A DNA stretch of 64,000 nt from Thozetella sp. PMI_491. Its lineage: Eukaryota; Ascomycota; Sordariomycetes; Chaetosphaeriales; Chaetosphaeriaceae. The notes below the pieces were generated by a model, which saw only the letters and a list, made by a program, of their open reading frames with translations, was not told where the DNA came from and did not search any database. The position numbers and the translations under genes were made by a program. Positions 43,335-56,033 of the stretch are shown here, in pieces; positions within the stretch are counted from its first letter, which is position 1, and every line of letters starts with the position of its first letter. The DNA lies in NCBI GenBank assembly GCA_021432635.1, contig MU270049.1, positions 62,001 to 126,000 on the forward strand. The letters are read 5' to 3'.

Positions 43335-43918
43335 GGCTAAGGGGTTGTCTGACAAGACGAGCGGCCACCGCTCGGGCGTTTACGTGGAAGGTTCTTTTTT
43401 TTTTGGTCGGCAGCCGACCCAATTCTCTCGCTCCCTGCTTCTCCGACCTAGATTAGCATGCGGTGGTTGGGCAGGAAACTGAGGATTGAGCAGCGGGGTG
43501 TGCCGAGATTTACGACCATGAGCAGGTTGGTTGATCAGGAGAGGAGAGGCAACAGACTCGATGAATTGTGACGGCTTCTTCGTACATAACTATATGAATA
43601 CTAGTTCCCCGCCTCCCCGCCCTGTGGCTTGCAGGCGCGTTCGCGGCGCGCCTCGGCGTAAGGACGAATATTGATCCCCATTCCACAGCCTGCAGAGCCA
43701 AGAACAAGCAGAGTCGTGAAGCTCCGGTAGAGGCACGTAGAAGTTCGACTCGGCTCCTTCAGATAGATGATCCCTCCTCCGACTCACATTATCTTGCGCC
43801 GTAGCTCTCGAGCCGGGGGTGATATGTAAAGACGGTGCAGCTAGTAGTGATGAGCAGGTCCGCAGCCCAAGTGCGGTATCTGCTTGTGTGTAGAGAGAGG
43901 TCAACGACCACCTACACA
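43335..43918. other. Convergent intergenic spacer
   Basis: About 580 bp between the WW-domain gene and emc7, expected to hold both 3' UTRs. Nothing else is recognised. Confidence 0.5.
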
Positions 43919-44845
43919 TCATCTCCTCTTCTTATCGTTCTTTCCCGAACTCCCGCCATTACCGCCACCGTCTTCCTTCTTTGACGATCCAGCCAGGAAT
44001 GCAGCCATGTCGAAGTTGCCTACGGGGCTCGCGCCTGGCTGACCCGTGGCCGTGCCCACCAACCCATTCATAGGATTGTTCTTCTGCCTCTCCTCCCACT
44101 CGGCCCGCATCTCGGGGTCCACTAGAGTTTGTAACAGTTAGCTACTACGACGCATGCGCACGGGCTGCCGCTGGGAGGGTTGGGCAAACGCACTATTCTC
44201 GACCAAGTACGGCATGCCGAAGAAGATACCCATACTGACTAAACCAATTAGGATCATGGGATTACGCAGGATGCTAAAGACAGAGACTGTAGATTGCGTG
44301 AGTACTTGGCCCATAAGTGTTTATCCCTTCGTTGCACCGTCGGGTGCATCACTCGTCTGAGGGGAACCTGGGTTGGACGACTCACATTTGCTCCTCTCGA
44401 CGAAGTAATCCTTTGCTGCTGCTGCTCGCACGTCAAACACGCCGCCTTCCTGCAACATGACGGCTTCTCCCTTGTTGTCCCAGTCATTTCCACGGTACGT
44501 GCCCCACGCTTTTAGCGTGAGCTCGCGGGCTTCTTTCGCGCCAGGTGCATCGTCAACCGGTTGCAGCACGTCCAGGCGTAGGGGTACGAAAACGTGCGTG
44601 GGAGAGTGGATGTCCACCAGGTACGACCCGGCAGTGATGTTGTGAAAGACGAACGTATTGGTTGTCGAGATAGGAGCGCTGTGGCTCTTGTGGAAGGTCG
44701 AGAGCGTCGCGTGCGTCGAAGGGGGGAGGACGTTGGGATTAGGGAGGAGGTGTGAGGCTGGAACACGGAGGGTGACGGAGGCGGTTCCCGCGGTAGCGAT
44801 AGCAGCTGGGAGGGCCACGAGCAAGGAGATTAGATAGACATGCAT
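43919..44845 (-). CDS. emc7: ER membrane protein complex subunit 7
   Basis: Exons 44845..44386, 44286..44194 and 44121..43919 encode 251 residues; introns are 99 nt and 72 nt (GCTAACTG branch point in the second). MHVYLISLLVALPAAIATAG is a cleavable signal peptide, which fixes the ATG at 44845; upstream codons in frame are not ATG. The lumenal beta-sandwich has TFVFHNITAGSYLVDIHSPTHVFVPLRLDV (carboxypeptidase-regulatory-like fold). Splicing then creates RSKF-SVFSILRNPMILIGLVSMGIFFGMPYLVEN-MDPEMRAEWEERQKN, the single membrane helix and the conserved NMDPEMRAEWEE motif, followed by a basic tail. EMC inserts tail-anchored and multipass proteins into the ER membrane. Confidence 0.94.
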
Positions 44846-45557
44846 CTTGGCCAGGCGGTGGGCTGCTATCACAGCTCTAGCCGAGTGGAATGGCGCGAGC
44901 TTGTATGTCTGATGTGATGTGAGGTTCGTTGAGTGGCTTTTGGGGGAAACCAGTGGGGCTTACCAAGAGGCAAGTCAGGGAACCTGTGATTGGTCCACCA
45001 AAACTCTTATATTACGTTACCTTGCACACTAATGCTTGCCAAAATATGTAAGTTTACCTGGTTATCGCGAGGACCCGTGGCCCGCCTATAATCTCGTAGC
45101 AATGGTTGTATTTATATCGCGCTACTTTATACAGCATCTACACCCTCCGCTCAACAACGGTCGTTGCCAAACAGGGCCTCATACGGGAGCATCATGATAC
45201 CATCACCACGTCAGTCAACGCAGCCAATCAGCTATGTAGCTCGGACCAACTTCTGCGACCGCCTGCCGGGTCGAATAAGGTCCGTAAAGTTGGGTTGGCA
45301 ACAGCGACCGGGGACGCTCCACAGTCGAGGGCACTCCCACCTTGATCACTCAACATGATTACCTTGCATTAAGTAGGCGAGCTAGACTAAGGGAACGACC
45401 CGCCTATGTTAAAGAGAGTGCTCCCCCCTCAGTGACAAAACTTGCATTCGAATGGTTCTGTGCTATCGGCAGACAACCACACAACACCCTTAGCTCGCAT
45501 ACGCGGTCCTCCTTCTTCCTTCAGAGGGTATTATTCTAACCGAGCCTTTCTCAGCTC
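44846..45557. other. Intergenic spacer, emc7 promoter side
   Basis: About 700 bp between the emc7 start and the 3' end of the homocysteine synthase gene, both on the minus strand. Slightly AT-richer than its surroundings. No gene or RNA is recognised. Confidence 0.5.
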
Positions 45558-47403
<1,846 letters not shown>

Positions 47404-49207
47404 GTTCAACTCTATCACGCCAAGTGCCGAAGACCGGTCAATCGCTGTGGTATGCGTTCTGCCAAAGAGGAGGGGGGGTTATATAGGCTGTGCGACAGGC
47501 GAATCGGCTCTACAACAACAGAGAGCAGGGGAAGGTGGGGAGGGGTTTGAGGAGAAGAGTTCGGGCGATGGCGAGCTTATTTGTACTTAAATACACAATC
47601 CCGTCCGTCGACTGCAGACTCAGGCGCGCAAGGACCTAGCCGACCCTGTCCCTGACCGCCTGAGCCGACTAGCCCTTGATGTCCCGAGCCATCGTGTCTC
47701 GTTTGGGGCATGCTTGTCTCTGGCTGCCCCTCCTGCGATGAGCTCATTTAGGAGAGAGTGGGGTGAAGCCGCAGAGCACGCCATCGCCAGCGTGGGGAAG
47801 CCAAAAAAAAGCAACAACGGTTGGGTGGCCGCTGTTGAGGCGGCACACGTCAGAGAAACCTCGCGGGGCATCCCCCATCAAGACTCAAGATGCGTGCATC
47901 TGCAAGGGCCACGCCGAAGCGAGACGGCGCGGTGGCTCAGCGCTCCTTCCAGCCCTGTGGTGGCGTGTCACTGTCGAAGAGGCCATTCTCTAGAGGTTCT
48001 CGAGGCTGGTGGGGACCTCAGCTTCGGCGCCTCGTGTCCGGTCGGACTAGGTAGCGTGTGTCTGGCCAAGATGGGCAAAGTCACCTAGCTAGGTTCTGTA
48101 CTTGGCCATACCCAATTATCTACTGGGAGCCTGCTATGCGCTTCTTCCATATACAGTCTAAGAGTGACTAGCAGTACAGGAGCCTTCGACCGGGCTAAGG
48201 GCGACTTGGGGCGGGGGTGTGGTGGTGTGGTGGTGTGTGGGAGAGGGTTGGTAAATAGACAAGGACACACTTCGCAAGGGGTATTCACCTGTTAGTTTCC
48301 ACCCTGTCATCCAGGATAGTTCATCGCAGCTGCTTGCCCGGCCGGTGCCGACCACGCCGGGAGATCTACCAGGCCCCTCCGACTAGCCACCAAGTCGTTG
48401 GTTTCCCATCGGTGGACACTACTCGAGACAATATCTCTTGTTCCTTGGTACAACTATTACCTTCTTCGCACGGAGCGCAGGCCCCGGCCCACTGGATCGT
48501 TGGCGGTACGAGACAGGGGAGCCAAGACCAGCTCCTCGGCCCTTGGTTTCGACAAAGCATCATGCAAAACACCCGACGGAGGGCCAGATGCTCCGTAATG
48601 AATAATCGCAATCGCGTGTTATATATACGGTCTCTTCTAATCACAGTCGTGAATACGCTCAGAGCGCCCGTCCGCCCATCCCCGTATCCAATGCCACATT
48701 TATCGAGGGCTTATTATACCCAAGAACCCAAACACCAGTAGAGCAGACCCTTCAGTACACGTTAAGGGGATGGATCCAGTCCAGCTGGTCGTCTCGACCA
48801 AGGAGGACGGCCAGGTCGAATGACGCCTCCATTGTTTGTCTCTTTCTCCCTTTTTCTGCGCCTCTCCCCTTTCGCTCATGCGTCCCCTGGACCGGCCCAA
48901 GTCTCATGCCGCTTGAGGCCCGCTCCAGGATGGGTGTTGGACGGTGGTGCCACCTTGCCGAGTTCGATCGAATCCCACCCCACATCATCCGTAGCCGCCT
49001 TGTCCCCAAGCCAGGGGTCGCTGGACCACGAACCTGGCCGGGAAACGGGGTTAGGAATCCGGCGGTCCCAGGCGAGACCGACCTTTTTGCGTACCACCTC
49101 GAGACTGGGGCGGTACGGGGGTAGGCTCGGCAGGCCTACGACGTCGCGATAAGGACCGAAGCGACCGCCGTAGTGCACCGGTTCGTCCGTGTACCATGAC
49201 CCCATGA
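47404..49207. other. 1.8-kb intergenic region
   Basis: Lies between the homocysteine synthase start and the MARVEL gene 3' end. It contains a G/T-rich tandem tract at 48216-48241 (GTGGT units) and the palindrome ACCTAGCTAGGT at 48083-48094. An open frame at 48876-49205 (-) begins two bases after the MARVEL stop and is discussed as a finding. No TGASTCA site was seen next to the synthase start. Confidence 0.45.
48216..48241. repeat. G/T-rich short tandem repeat
   Basis: GGTGTGGTGGTGTGGTGGTG..., about three copies of an 8-mer GTGGTGTG, ending in GTGTGGG. Intergenic. Confidence 0.7.
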
Positions 49208-49915
49208 TTAGGCCATGGTCTCCTTCATTTGGGGGACGTGAGCGGGAGAGGGCTTGCGGAACCCCGACTTCAGGACGTCCTTGCCCATCAGGGCACCGGT
49301 AGCGGCCCAGGTGACGAAGAGGAAGGCCGAGAAGACGGTGTCAGCTTGGGCAGCGCCGCAAACGGTACCACGGCAGAAGAGCAGCTTGCTGAGGAAAACA
49401 GCAAGGGCAATGAAACCGGCGAACCAGAAGAGCACGTTGCTGGCCTCCATGCCAATGGCTACCCAGGGGTGGGATGCTGCGTACGCGTTAGCACGGCTCG
49501 TTGACCCTCCAAGGCAGCCTTGACGGCCCAGACATGTAACTTACCCCGAGGCAAGAACTTGGGCGCAAGCTCCAGGTAAGCGATAGAGATCATGGACCAG
49601 AGCGCCGCAAAGATCAGGAAGTTGACCTGAGATGGCGAGGAGGTCAGGGTATCGACATTGTACCAGTTGGCGACTGTTGACAGGTCCAGGTTAGCTCATC
49701 ATGATTCGCCTTCGTTCGAGAATTCACGAAGTCCACGAGGCTTGCAGCCCTCGTTTGTCTTATCTCCCGCTCCGTCGCATAACCCCCAAACACTGAACTT
49801 CCCAAGACCCAAGGCCCAGGAGTGTAGGGAACGTACCATAACCAGAAAGACCCAGGACGACCAGGGAGAGAACACCCTGGGTCGCGCGGAGGGGAAGCAT
49901 GAACGAGAAGCCCAT
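49208..49915 (-). CDS. MARVEL-domain membrane protein
   Basis: Exons 49915..49837, 49673..49545 and 49476..49208 encode 158 residues; introns are 163 nt and 68 nt. Four membrane helices are visible: LRATQGVLSLVVLGLSGY, VNFLIFAALWSMISIAYL, ASNVLFWFAGFIALAVFLSKLLF and ADTVFSAFLFVTWAATGALM, with the VANWYN motif after the first helix. This four-helix plan with a short basic tail is the MARVEL fold found in fungal plasma-membrane and eisosome-associated proteins of the Nce102 type. The exact subfamily is not determined. The start ATG at 49915 gives MGFSFMLPLRATQG, a typical N-terminus. Confidence 0.83.
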
Positions 49916-51876
49916 CTTGATTGATTTGAAGTATTCTTTTTTGTCTTTTAAAAAAACGTCTTCTTCGGTTCTCGTCGACGAGGGACCTTTGCAAGAGGGA
50001 TAGAGAAGTCGGCTAGCGAAAAGAGGGGTGGCGTTGGTGAGAAAACAGGAGCAGCAACTGGTGCGCTAGACGAAGAGAAGTGGTATATAGAAAATGGGAA
50101 AAGAAAAAGACAAACAAGGAAAAAGGGGGGTGTAACAGATTAACTGGTGAGGTGCTGGAGGTAAAGAGGAGGGAGGGACGGGATCGGAGGAAGCAGTATT
50201 AATTACACTTATGCTTCGCCCTCAGTCGCCACGGCGGACGGTCCTCGAGCGGAACCGGGGCGGCCACAATCAAGGATGACCCTCTGGTGGTGGGGAGGTG
50301 AAGGTCGAGGATGTGCGTGTCTGAAGCCCATGTGAAACGGGAGTAGGCAGGGGATGTGCTATGCACAGATGAGCCTGGAACAAGCCGGCCCAATCCGGTG
50401 CGGGTATGCGGTAGGAGGCCCGTGGGACGCCTCAATGCCGATATTGCTTCTCTGCAGCGAAGTGCCGGCCCTTGATTGCGCGGCTATCAACGTTCAACTA
50501 AGGACTTGGCCAAACTGTCCAAGACGGCAAGGCTGATGTGATCGCCCTCCCGTTCCAATAGGGACGGCCTCAGTCGCCATCGTCATCAAAACCTCCGCCC
50601 ATTCTCCCGATACCCCAACTCACAACACCCACGCTGGAGCTCCATCTACCTAACCCGCTTCACCCTCCCTCCTCTCTTCACTTTCCTCCTCATCAGAAAC
50701 ATCCTAGAAAAAAAATAATGAAAGGAAGGGGGCCCGAGCAGAGTGCGGAGACATGGCTCCAATCACCCCGCTCATCATCGTAGAAACAATCACACCTTCG
50801 GTGTGGACTCGATGGCAGGCTCGGAGCTCAGGGGCGTTTGGATTCGGGAGCCTGCGGCAGCAGCGGGGGGCTGTGGACAGGCTTGCGACTACATTCGAGG
50901 CTGGCCCAAAGAGGGCTTTCTCTCCATCTATGGTTCCCTTAGCCAGCTTCCCCCAGCGGCTGCCCCCACCGTCATCGACACGGTGACATGACGAGGCTGG
51001 CTGCTAGCACAGGCGGATGGTGGATCTACAGCAACAAATTTGCTGAAGGACTGCGAAGCCAAGATGGGATTGAAACGCTGGGGCCGCAACCAAACAATAT
51101 CCGGACAGGGTATCGGGCAATGTTTCCCTCGCGCCTGTGTACTATGTGAGGATGGTTCGTCAGGGGAGGAGCGGTCGCTGGGGGCGGAGGTGCTAGCATC
51201 CTTGTCCTCCGTTGCTTGCTCTTCGACATCTTGGCGGTTTGGGGCACGTCGGGCCTTTGTGGGATGTAAGTCTTGGCCCTGACAGGGCAGGCGCCGGCGC
51301 TGTAACCGTTTGGCCTCAAGCTTTTTTTTCTTTTTGAGTTCTCGGCGCTCGGCGCCAAGGACACGCCTGGCACCCAAGCAACTTGCGAGACGGGATGAAG
51401 CGCTCGGCGCGAGGCAACGCGGCCGTGCCATTCACCGCATGCTGGCTGCTATCGGCTCCCCTGGCGTCCAGTCTTCCATATAGCGAGGTGTTATCATGGG
51501 CTCCCTTTGGGGGGAACTGGGGTCTGTTGTTTCGCCTGGACCCTGCCCGACGGTGGAGCCGCCGCCCCCTCATCCAGTACCTCCAGCTGCCACGACAGCC
51601 AAGAGTCTTGGTATCGCCTTGAACTTGATTCATCTTCGCCCAAGAAGTGATCATCCGGTGGTCTTCTCTTGGCTCCCCGGCCGAAAATTTTCGAGGTTCG
51701 AGAACACAGGGCCGTTTCAGCGATCTCAACGAGGGGGGCTAAGGGGGCATAGGACGACGGCAACGACGACGACGATGCATGCAACTGGCCGAAACCTAGA
51801 GGATCGGGATATCGGCGGTGGAGGCGGCCGACAGGCTTGCTATTATTTACGTGCTCCCCGTCCCACGGAGGAGAGT

Positions 51877-51903
51877 GGAGAGGGGAGAGGGGAGAGGGGA
51901 GGG
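51877..51903. repeat. Polypurine 7-mer tandem repeat
   Basis: About 3.9 copies of GGAGAGG in direct tandem, all purine on the plus strand. Intergenic. Confidence 0.75.
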
Positions 51904-53484
51904 CGAAAACCGGTGGGAGGAGTTTAGGGAGGGCCTCTCGCCTTCCCGGCCTGGCATGCCGGGTAGCCGGCCTCCTATGCCCCCATCGTCCGGGTGCGCT
52001 GTCGGCCTCCGCCGGGGTCACTTGCGCCGCGAGAACGGGCAGGAAGCCGCGCATGGTGGCGCCCGGGTGAGTGGGAGACTTGCCTTTTAGAGATAGCGGC
52101 TCATGACTCGATCCTGTTGGCCCCCAAGTTTGACGGGTTAACAGCCAACGACACCCATCACACGTGAGAGGGTGCCCAGATTCCTGCGCCCCATGATCTT
52201 CATGACCTTCGTGAAGGGGAGCAGTGGACGAGTGGCTTCACCCTCACTCAACCTGTGACATGTGACGGAGGGGGGCTTGCAGGTTGTCGCTCCGGATAGC
52301 GCACACTCCGCCGCTCTAAATATCTATTCCTCCTAAGCTTGCCTCTTTAATTCCTCAATAGACGTCACAAAACGGACGCACCCAATCTCTCTGTTTCTCG
52401 AGTCTACGGAGTTCCTTACACTAGGTACGTATCTCCCACCCATAAGAACCTGAAAAAGGCCGGGTAGTGCTGTGGTTGGGCTCTTGCCCGCCTCCCAGTC
52501 ACTCGCGCCCGCCCAGAGTTGGAGCTTGCACTTTCCCCGGCCGGGGAAGCCGCATCTTAAATGGCGCTTCCTGTGGCATGTGAAAACCCCCCTGTACGGT
52601 GCAGGTCGCCGGCTTGCTCAAATAAATGCAAGCGACGGGGCAGGCCACCAATGATGCCGCCCTCTTGAAGCTCCTGCGGGTCCCTCTAGCAGTCGCGCTA
52701 GCTTCTGCTACTGCTACGTATGCTTGAGTATTGCACAATTGCCTTGCGGCACCTGAGGAATTCCCCGAGGAGAGATTCCCCAGGGGGGGGGAACGCAGAA
52801 GAGCAACAAAGACAGTGCTGACAATCTGACATGGATCCGTAGTGCTGCAGCTTCGGTGGCTCTCTGGAGTGCATAGGTTTTCTAAGGCACTTGCTTACAG
52901 CACATGCATATGTACAGAGTAGGTGTAGGCGGGAAGCCTGGCTCCAGTGGGAAACCTACATAGTACAGCGTCCACAGCAGGCTCTCGGGGTATTTGGGCA
53001 CCTGCTTTCCAGGCTTATGGTTCCCTTAAGGTGCCTGACCTACGCCACTAACTCGTCCACAGGCCGCTGCCTATAGGGGGGTTAGTTCGGCTCGTGGCTA
53101 CTATACTTTCGCGCCAGTCGCCACTGTGGAGGGATCAGCCGAGGCCCTCGGCCACGCCCCACAGATTGGCATCCTCCGTCTCCGTCGACCGAAGCTAACG
53201 CGATCGCGGAGAGTCCCATTCTGACCGCAAACTCCGTGGTAGACTGTCGGCCGGGGTTGGTCAATAGTCCCAAGAACACCCCCCAGGTGCCTTCTGCCCT
53301 CCTAAATTGTCCTTGACGAGCTGACCCAAGTCGTTGTTCCTTCCCAACCGATATCCGCTGCGATTCCCGAGATACGCGTTTCGCTCGACGGCGTCCGCCA
53401 TCCCCCTTTTCCATACGCCAACCTCCACCTCTCTCCTTAATTCCCCTCTTCTCTCTTTGTCAGATAGCAAAGCATTGCCCACTT

Positions 53485-53516
53485 CTGCTGCTGCTGCTGC
53501 TGCCGCCGCCGCCGCC
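53485..53516 (+). repeat. CTG/CCG trinucleotide repeat in a presumed 5' leader
   Basis: Six CTG units followed by four CCG units, about 95 bp before the acyl-CoA synthetase ATG. A TAG stop follows shortly in frame, so it is not an N-terminal extension. Confidence 0.75.
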
Positions 53517-53609
53517 AACCGTAGTATGTTGACTCCTCCCGGCCAAATCTTCCCCGTTTCCTCCCTGCTAGTATCTCGCTCTAACCAGTGCGCGCCCATT
53601 TAGCTAGCC

Positions 53610-55855
53610 ATGGCGTCCAACCCTCCAGACCACGCAGCTTACAAGAAGCTGGCGATGACCCCCCCGCCGCCTGGGACTCCCTACGCAGCACCCTTGAAAG
53701 GCACGGAGCGCCCCGGTCGAAGCCCCATATACCGGCACTGGCGCTTCCAGGACGGTCCTCTGCTGGCGAGGCTTGATGATTCGGAGCAGTCGTTTCACGA
53801 TCTGTTTGAGAACTCGGTCGCCAGGACGCCAAAGTACAAATGCCTCGGATGGAGGCCCTGGAACTCGGCCACCAAATCGTATGAACCCAAGTACGTCTGG
53901 CTCACCTATGCCGAGGTGGCGGAGCGGAGGAATAATGTCGGTACGGGCATCGCGGAGCTGCACGCCCGCATCGGCGTCACGCAGGACAAGTACGGCGTAG
54001 GCCTCTGGTCGCAGAACCGACCGGAATGGCAAATCGTCGGTGAGTTGGCCCCCACCCCTCTCCCACCCCCCGGCGGCGATCGATCCTTCCAGCAGGCGAA
54101 TGGGGGAACATGCACTGAGACGATCGGTTTGGGGTAGACCTCGCCTTGATTTCGCAGTCTCTCTGGGCCGTGTCACTGTACGAGACCCTTGGCCCCGAGA
54201 CGAGCGAGTATATCATCAACCACTGCGGCCTAAGCTGTGTCGCGTGCTCCCTGCCGCATATCCCAACTCTCCTGAAGCTGGCCCCTCGCCTCCCGACCCT
54301 GAAGCTGATCATCTCCCTCGACCCATTGGATGCCGGGGAGCCGATCGGCTACTCCAAGCAGGCCTTGCTTCGTAGCGCTGCTGCGGAGCACGGCATCCAG
54401 ATTTACTCTCTGGCAGATGTGGAAGCCATTGGCGCCAAGTCGGGTCGCGGCCTGCGGCCCCCTCGTAAGGAAGACATCATCACCATCAATTACACCTCGG
54501 GCACGACGGGAAACCCCAAGGGCGTGGTCATCACGCACGCCGCCGCTGTTGCCGCCATAACGGCCTCGCGACTGCCCGATACCCTGCAGCCGAACGACAC
54601 TCACCTCTCGTATCTTCCACTAGCGCACATATATGGCCGCATGGTGGACCAGACAGCGCTCGCCACGAGCAGCGGCATCGGTTACTTCCACGGAGATGTC
54701 ACGGCACTGGTGGAGGACATGAAGCTCCTCAAGCCTGCCGCCTTCATGTCGGTCCCTAGGCTCTTCAATCGCTTCAACACAGCCATCCAAGCAGCCACGG
54801 TCGAGGCCGACGGGTTTAAAGGCGCCCTCTCGCGGCGGGTTATCGACTCGAAGAAAGCCAGCATGAAGCTGCCCCGCGGCCAGGCCACCAACAAGCATTT
54901 CCTGTACGACAGGATATGGACACAAAAGGTGCTCAAGGGGGTGGGCCTCGAGAAAACCCGCACCATGGTTAGCGGGAGCGCCCAGCTGGATCCGGAGGTT
55001 CAAGTGTTTCTGCGTGCAGCGTTCGCCAACAACTTCGTCCAGGGCTTCGGCATGACAGAGACGTATGCCGTGGGCCTTGTGCAGTTACCCGACGACTTCG
55101 CGACCGGTACCGTCGGCGTCCCATGCCCGTGCATCGAGCTTTGTGTCGAGTCCGTCCCGGACTACAACTACACCGTCGAGGACCAGCCCAATCCGCGGGG
55201 GGAGCTGCTCGTCCGCGGCCCTCTCATGTTCACCGAGTACTACAAGAACCCCGAGGAGACCCAGAAGACGGTGGAGCCAGATGGCTGGTTCCACACAGGT
55301 GACATCGTCGAGATCGACAAGATGGGCCGTGTCAACATTATCGACCGCAAGAAGAACGTGCTCAAGCTAGCCCAGGGCGAGTACATTTCGCCCGAACGTA
55401 TCGAAAACGTCTACCTAGGCAGTTGCAACTTGGTGGCGTCCGCGTTCGTGCACGGCGATCCCAAGGAATCTAGCCTCGTCGCTATCTTCGGCGTCGACCC
55501 TGCCGGCTTTTCGGGCTTTGCCAGCAAGATCCTCAAGAAGAAGATAGAGCCCACGGACATCGCAGCCATCAAGCTCGCGGCTGGGGACCCCCGCGTGAAG
55601 AAAGCGCTACTGCAGGTGCTAGACCGCATTGGCAAGGACAGTAAATTCAACAGCTATGAGCGTGTTAGGAACCTCCACCTCGATGTCGAGCCTTTCACCA
55701 TCGATAACGAGCTGTTGACCCCTACGTAAGAGCCCATTTTAGTTATCTCAACCCCGGCCTCCGCCCCAACCCCACACCCCTGGCTTCTCTTGCTACCGTG
55801 CTACACGCGTTCGTGTAGCTAGGCATTCGCTCATGATTCCTCTCTCCTTGCCCTG

Positions 55856-55895
<40 letters not shown>

Positions 55896-56033
55896 GCAAT
55901 CTAGCTGCAACGAGACCTAACAAAAGACAGACTCAAGCTCAAGCGACCTCAGGCGGCACAGGCTTTCCGTAAGGAGATCGATCGCATGTATCAAGAGATT
56001 GCGAACGAGCCCGGCAGCAAGCCGAAACTGTAA
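53610..56033 (+). CDS. Long-chain acyl-CoA synthetase, Faa2-like
   Basis: Exons 53610..54039, 54138..55725 and 55931..56033 encode 706 residues. The 98-nt first intron gives EWQIV-DLALISQSLWAVSLYETLG. The 205-nt second intron contains a 37-nt poly-C run and a CCTAAC branch point, and joins ELLTPT to LKLKRPQAAQAFRKEIDRMYQEI, the usual C-terminal helix. The AMP-binding signature ITINYTSGTTGNPKG, SYLPLAHIYGR, VQGFGMTE, GWFHTGD and the DRKKNVLKLAQGEYI fatty-acyl motif are all present. The enzyme activates long-chain fatty acids with ATP and CoA. The protein ends in PKL, which resembles but does not match the canonical peroxisomal SKL signal; peroxisomal location, as for yeast Faa2, is therefore only suggested. 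Confidence 0.93.
55857..55893 (+). repeat. 37-nt poly-C homopolymer inside an intron
   Basis: An uninterrupted run of 37 C residues within the second intron of the acyl-CoA synthetase gene. Its true length may be uncertain because such runs are prone to slippage in sequencing and replication. Confidence 0.9.

Larger units (their letters stand above)
49916..53609. other. 3.7-kb divergent, gene-poor region
   Basis: Lies between the MARVEL gene (-) and the acyl-CoA synthetase gene (+). The longest open frames (50928-51431 and 51494-52054, both -) have Arg/Pro/Ser-biased low-complexity translations and no family resemblance. A purine-rich tandem repeat lies at 51877-51903 and a CTG/CCG repeat at 53485-53516 in the presumed synthetase leader. 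No RNA gene or transposon is recognised. Confidence 0.45.

Noticed and set aside
50928-51431. 167-codon open frame (-)
   Set aside because: Arg/Ser/Pro-biased, no recognisable domain, no supporting splice pattern.
51494-52054. 186-codon open frame (-)
   Set aside because: Composition biased by the polypurine repeat; no family resemblance.
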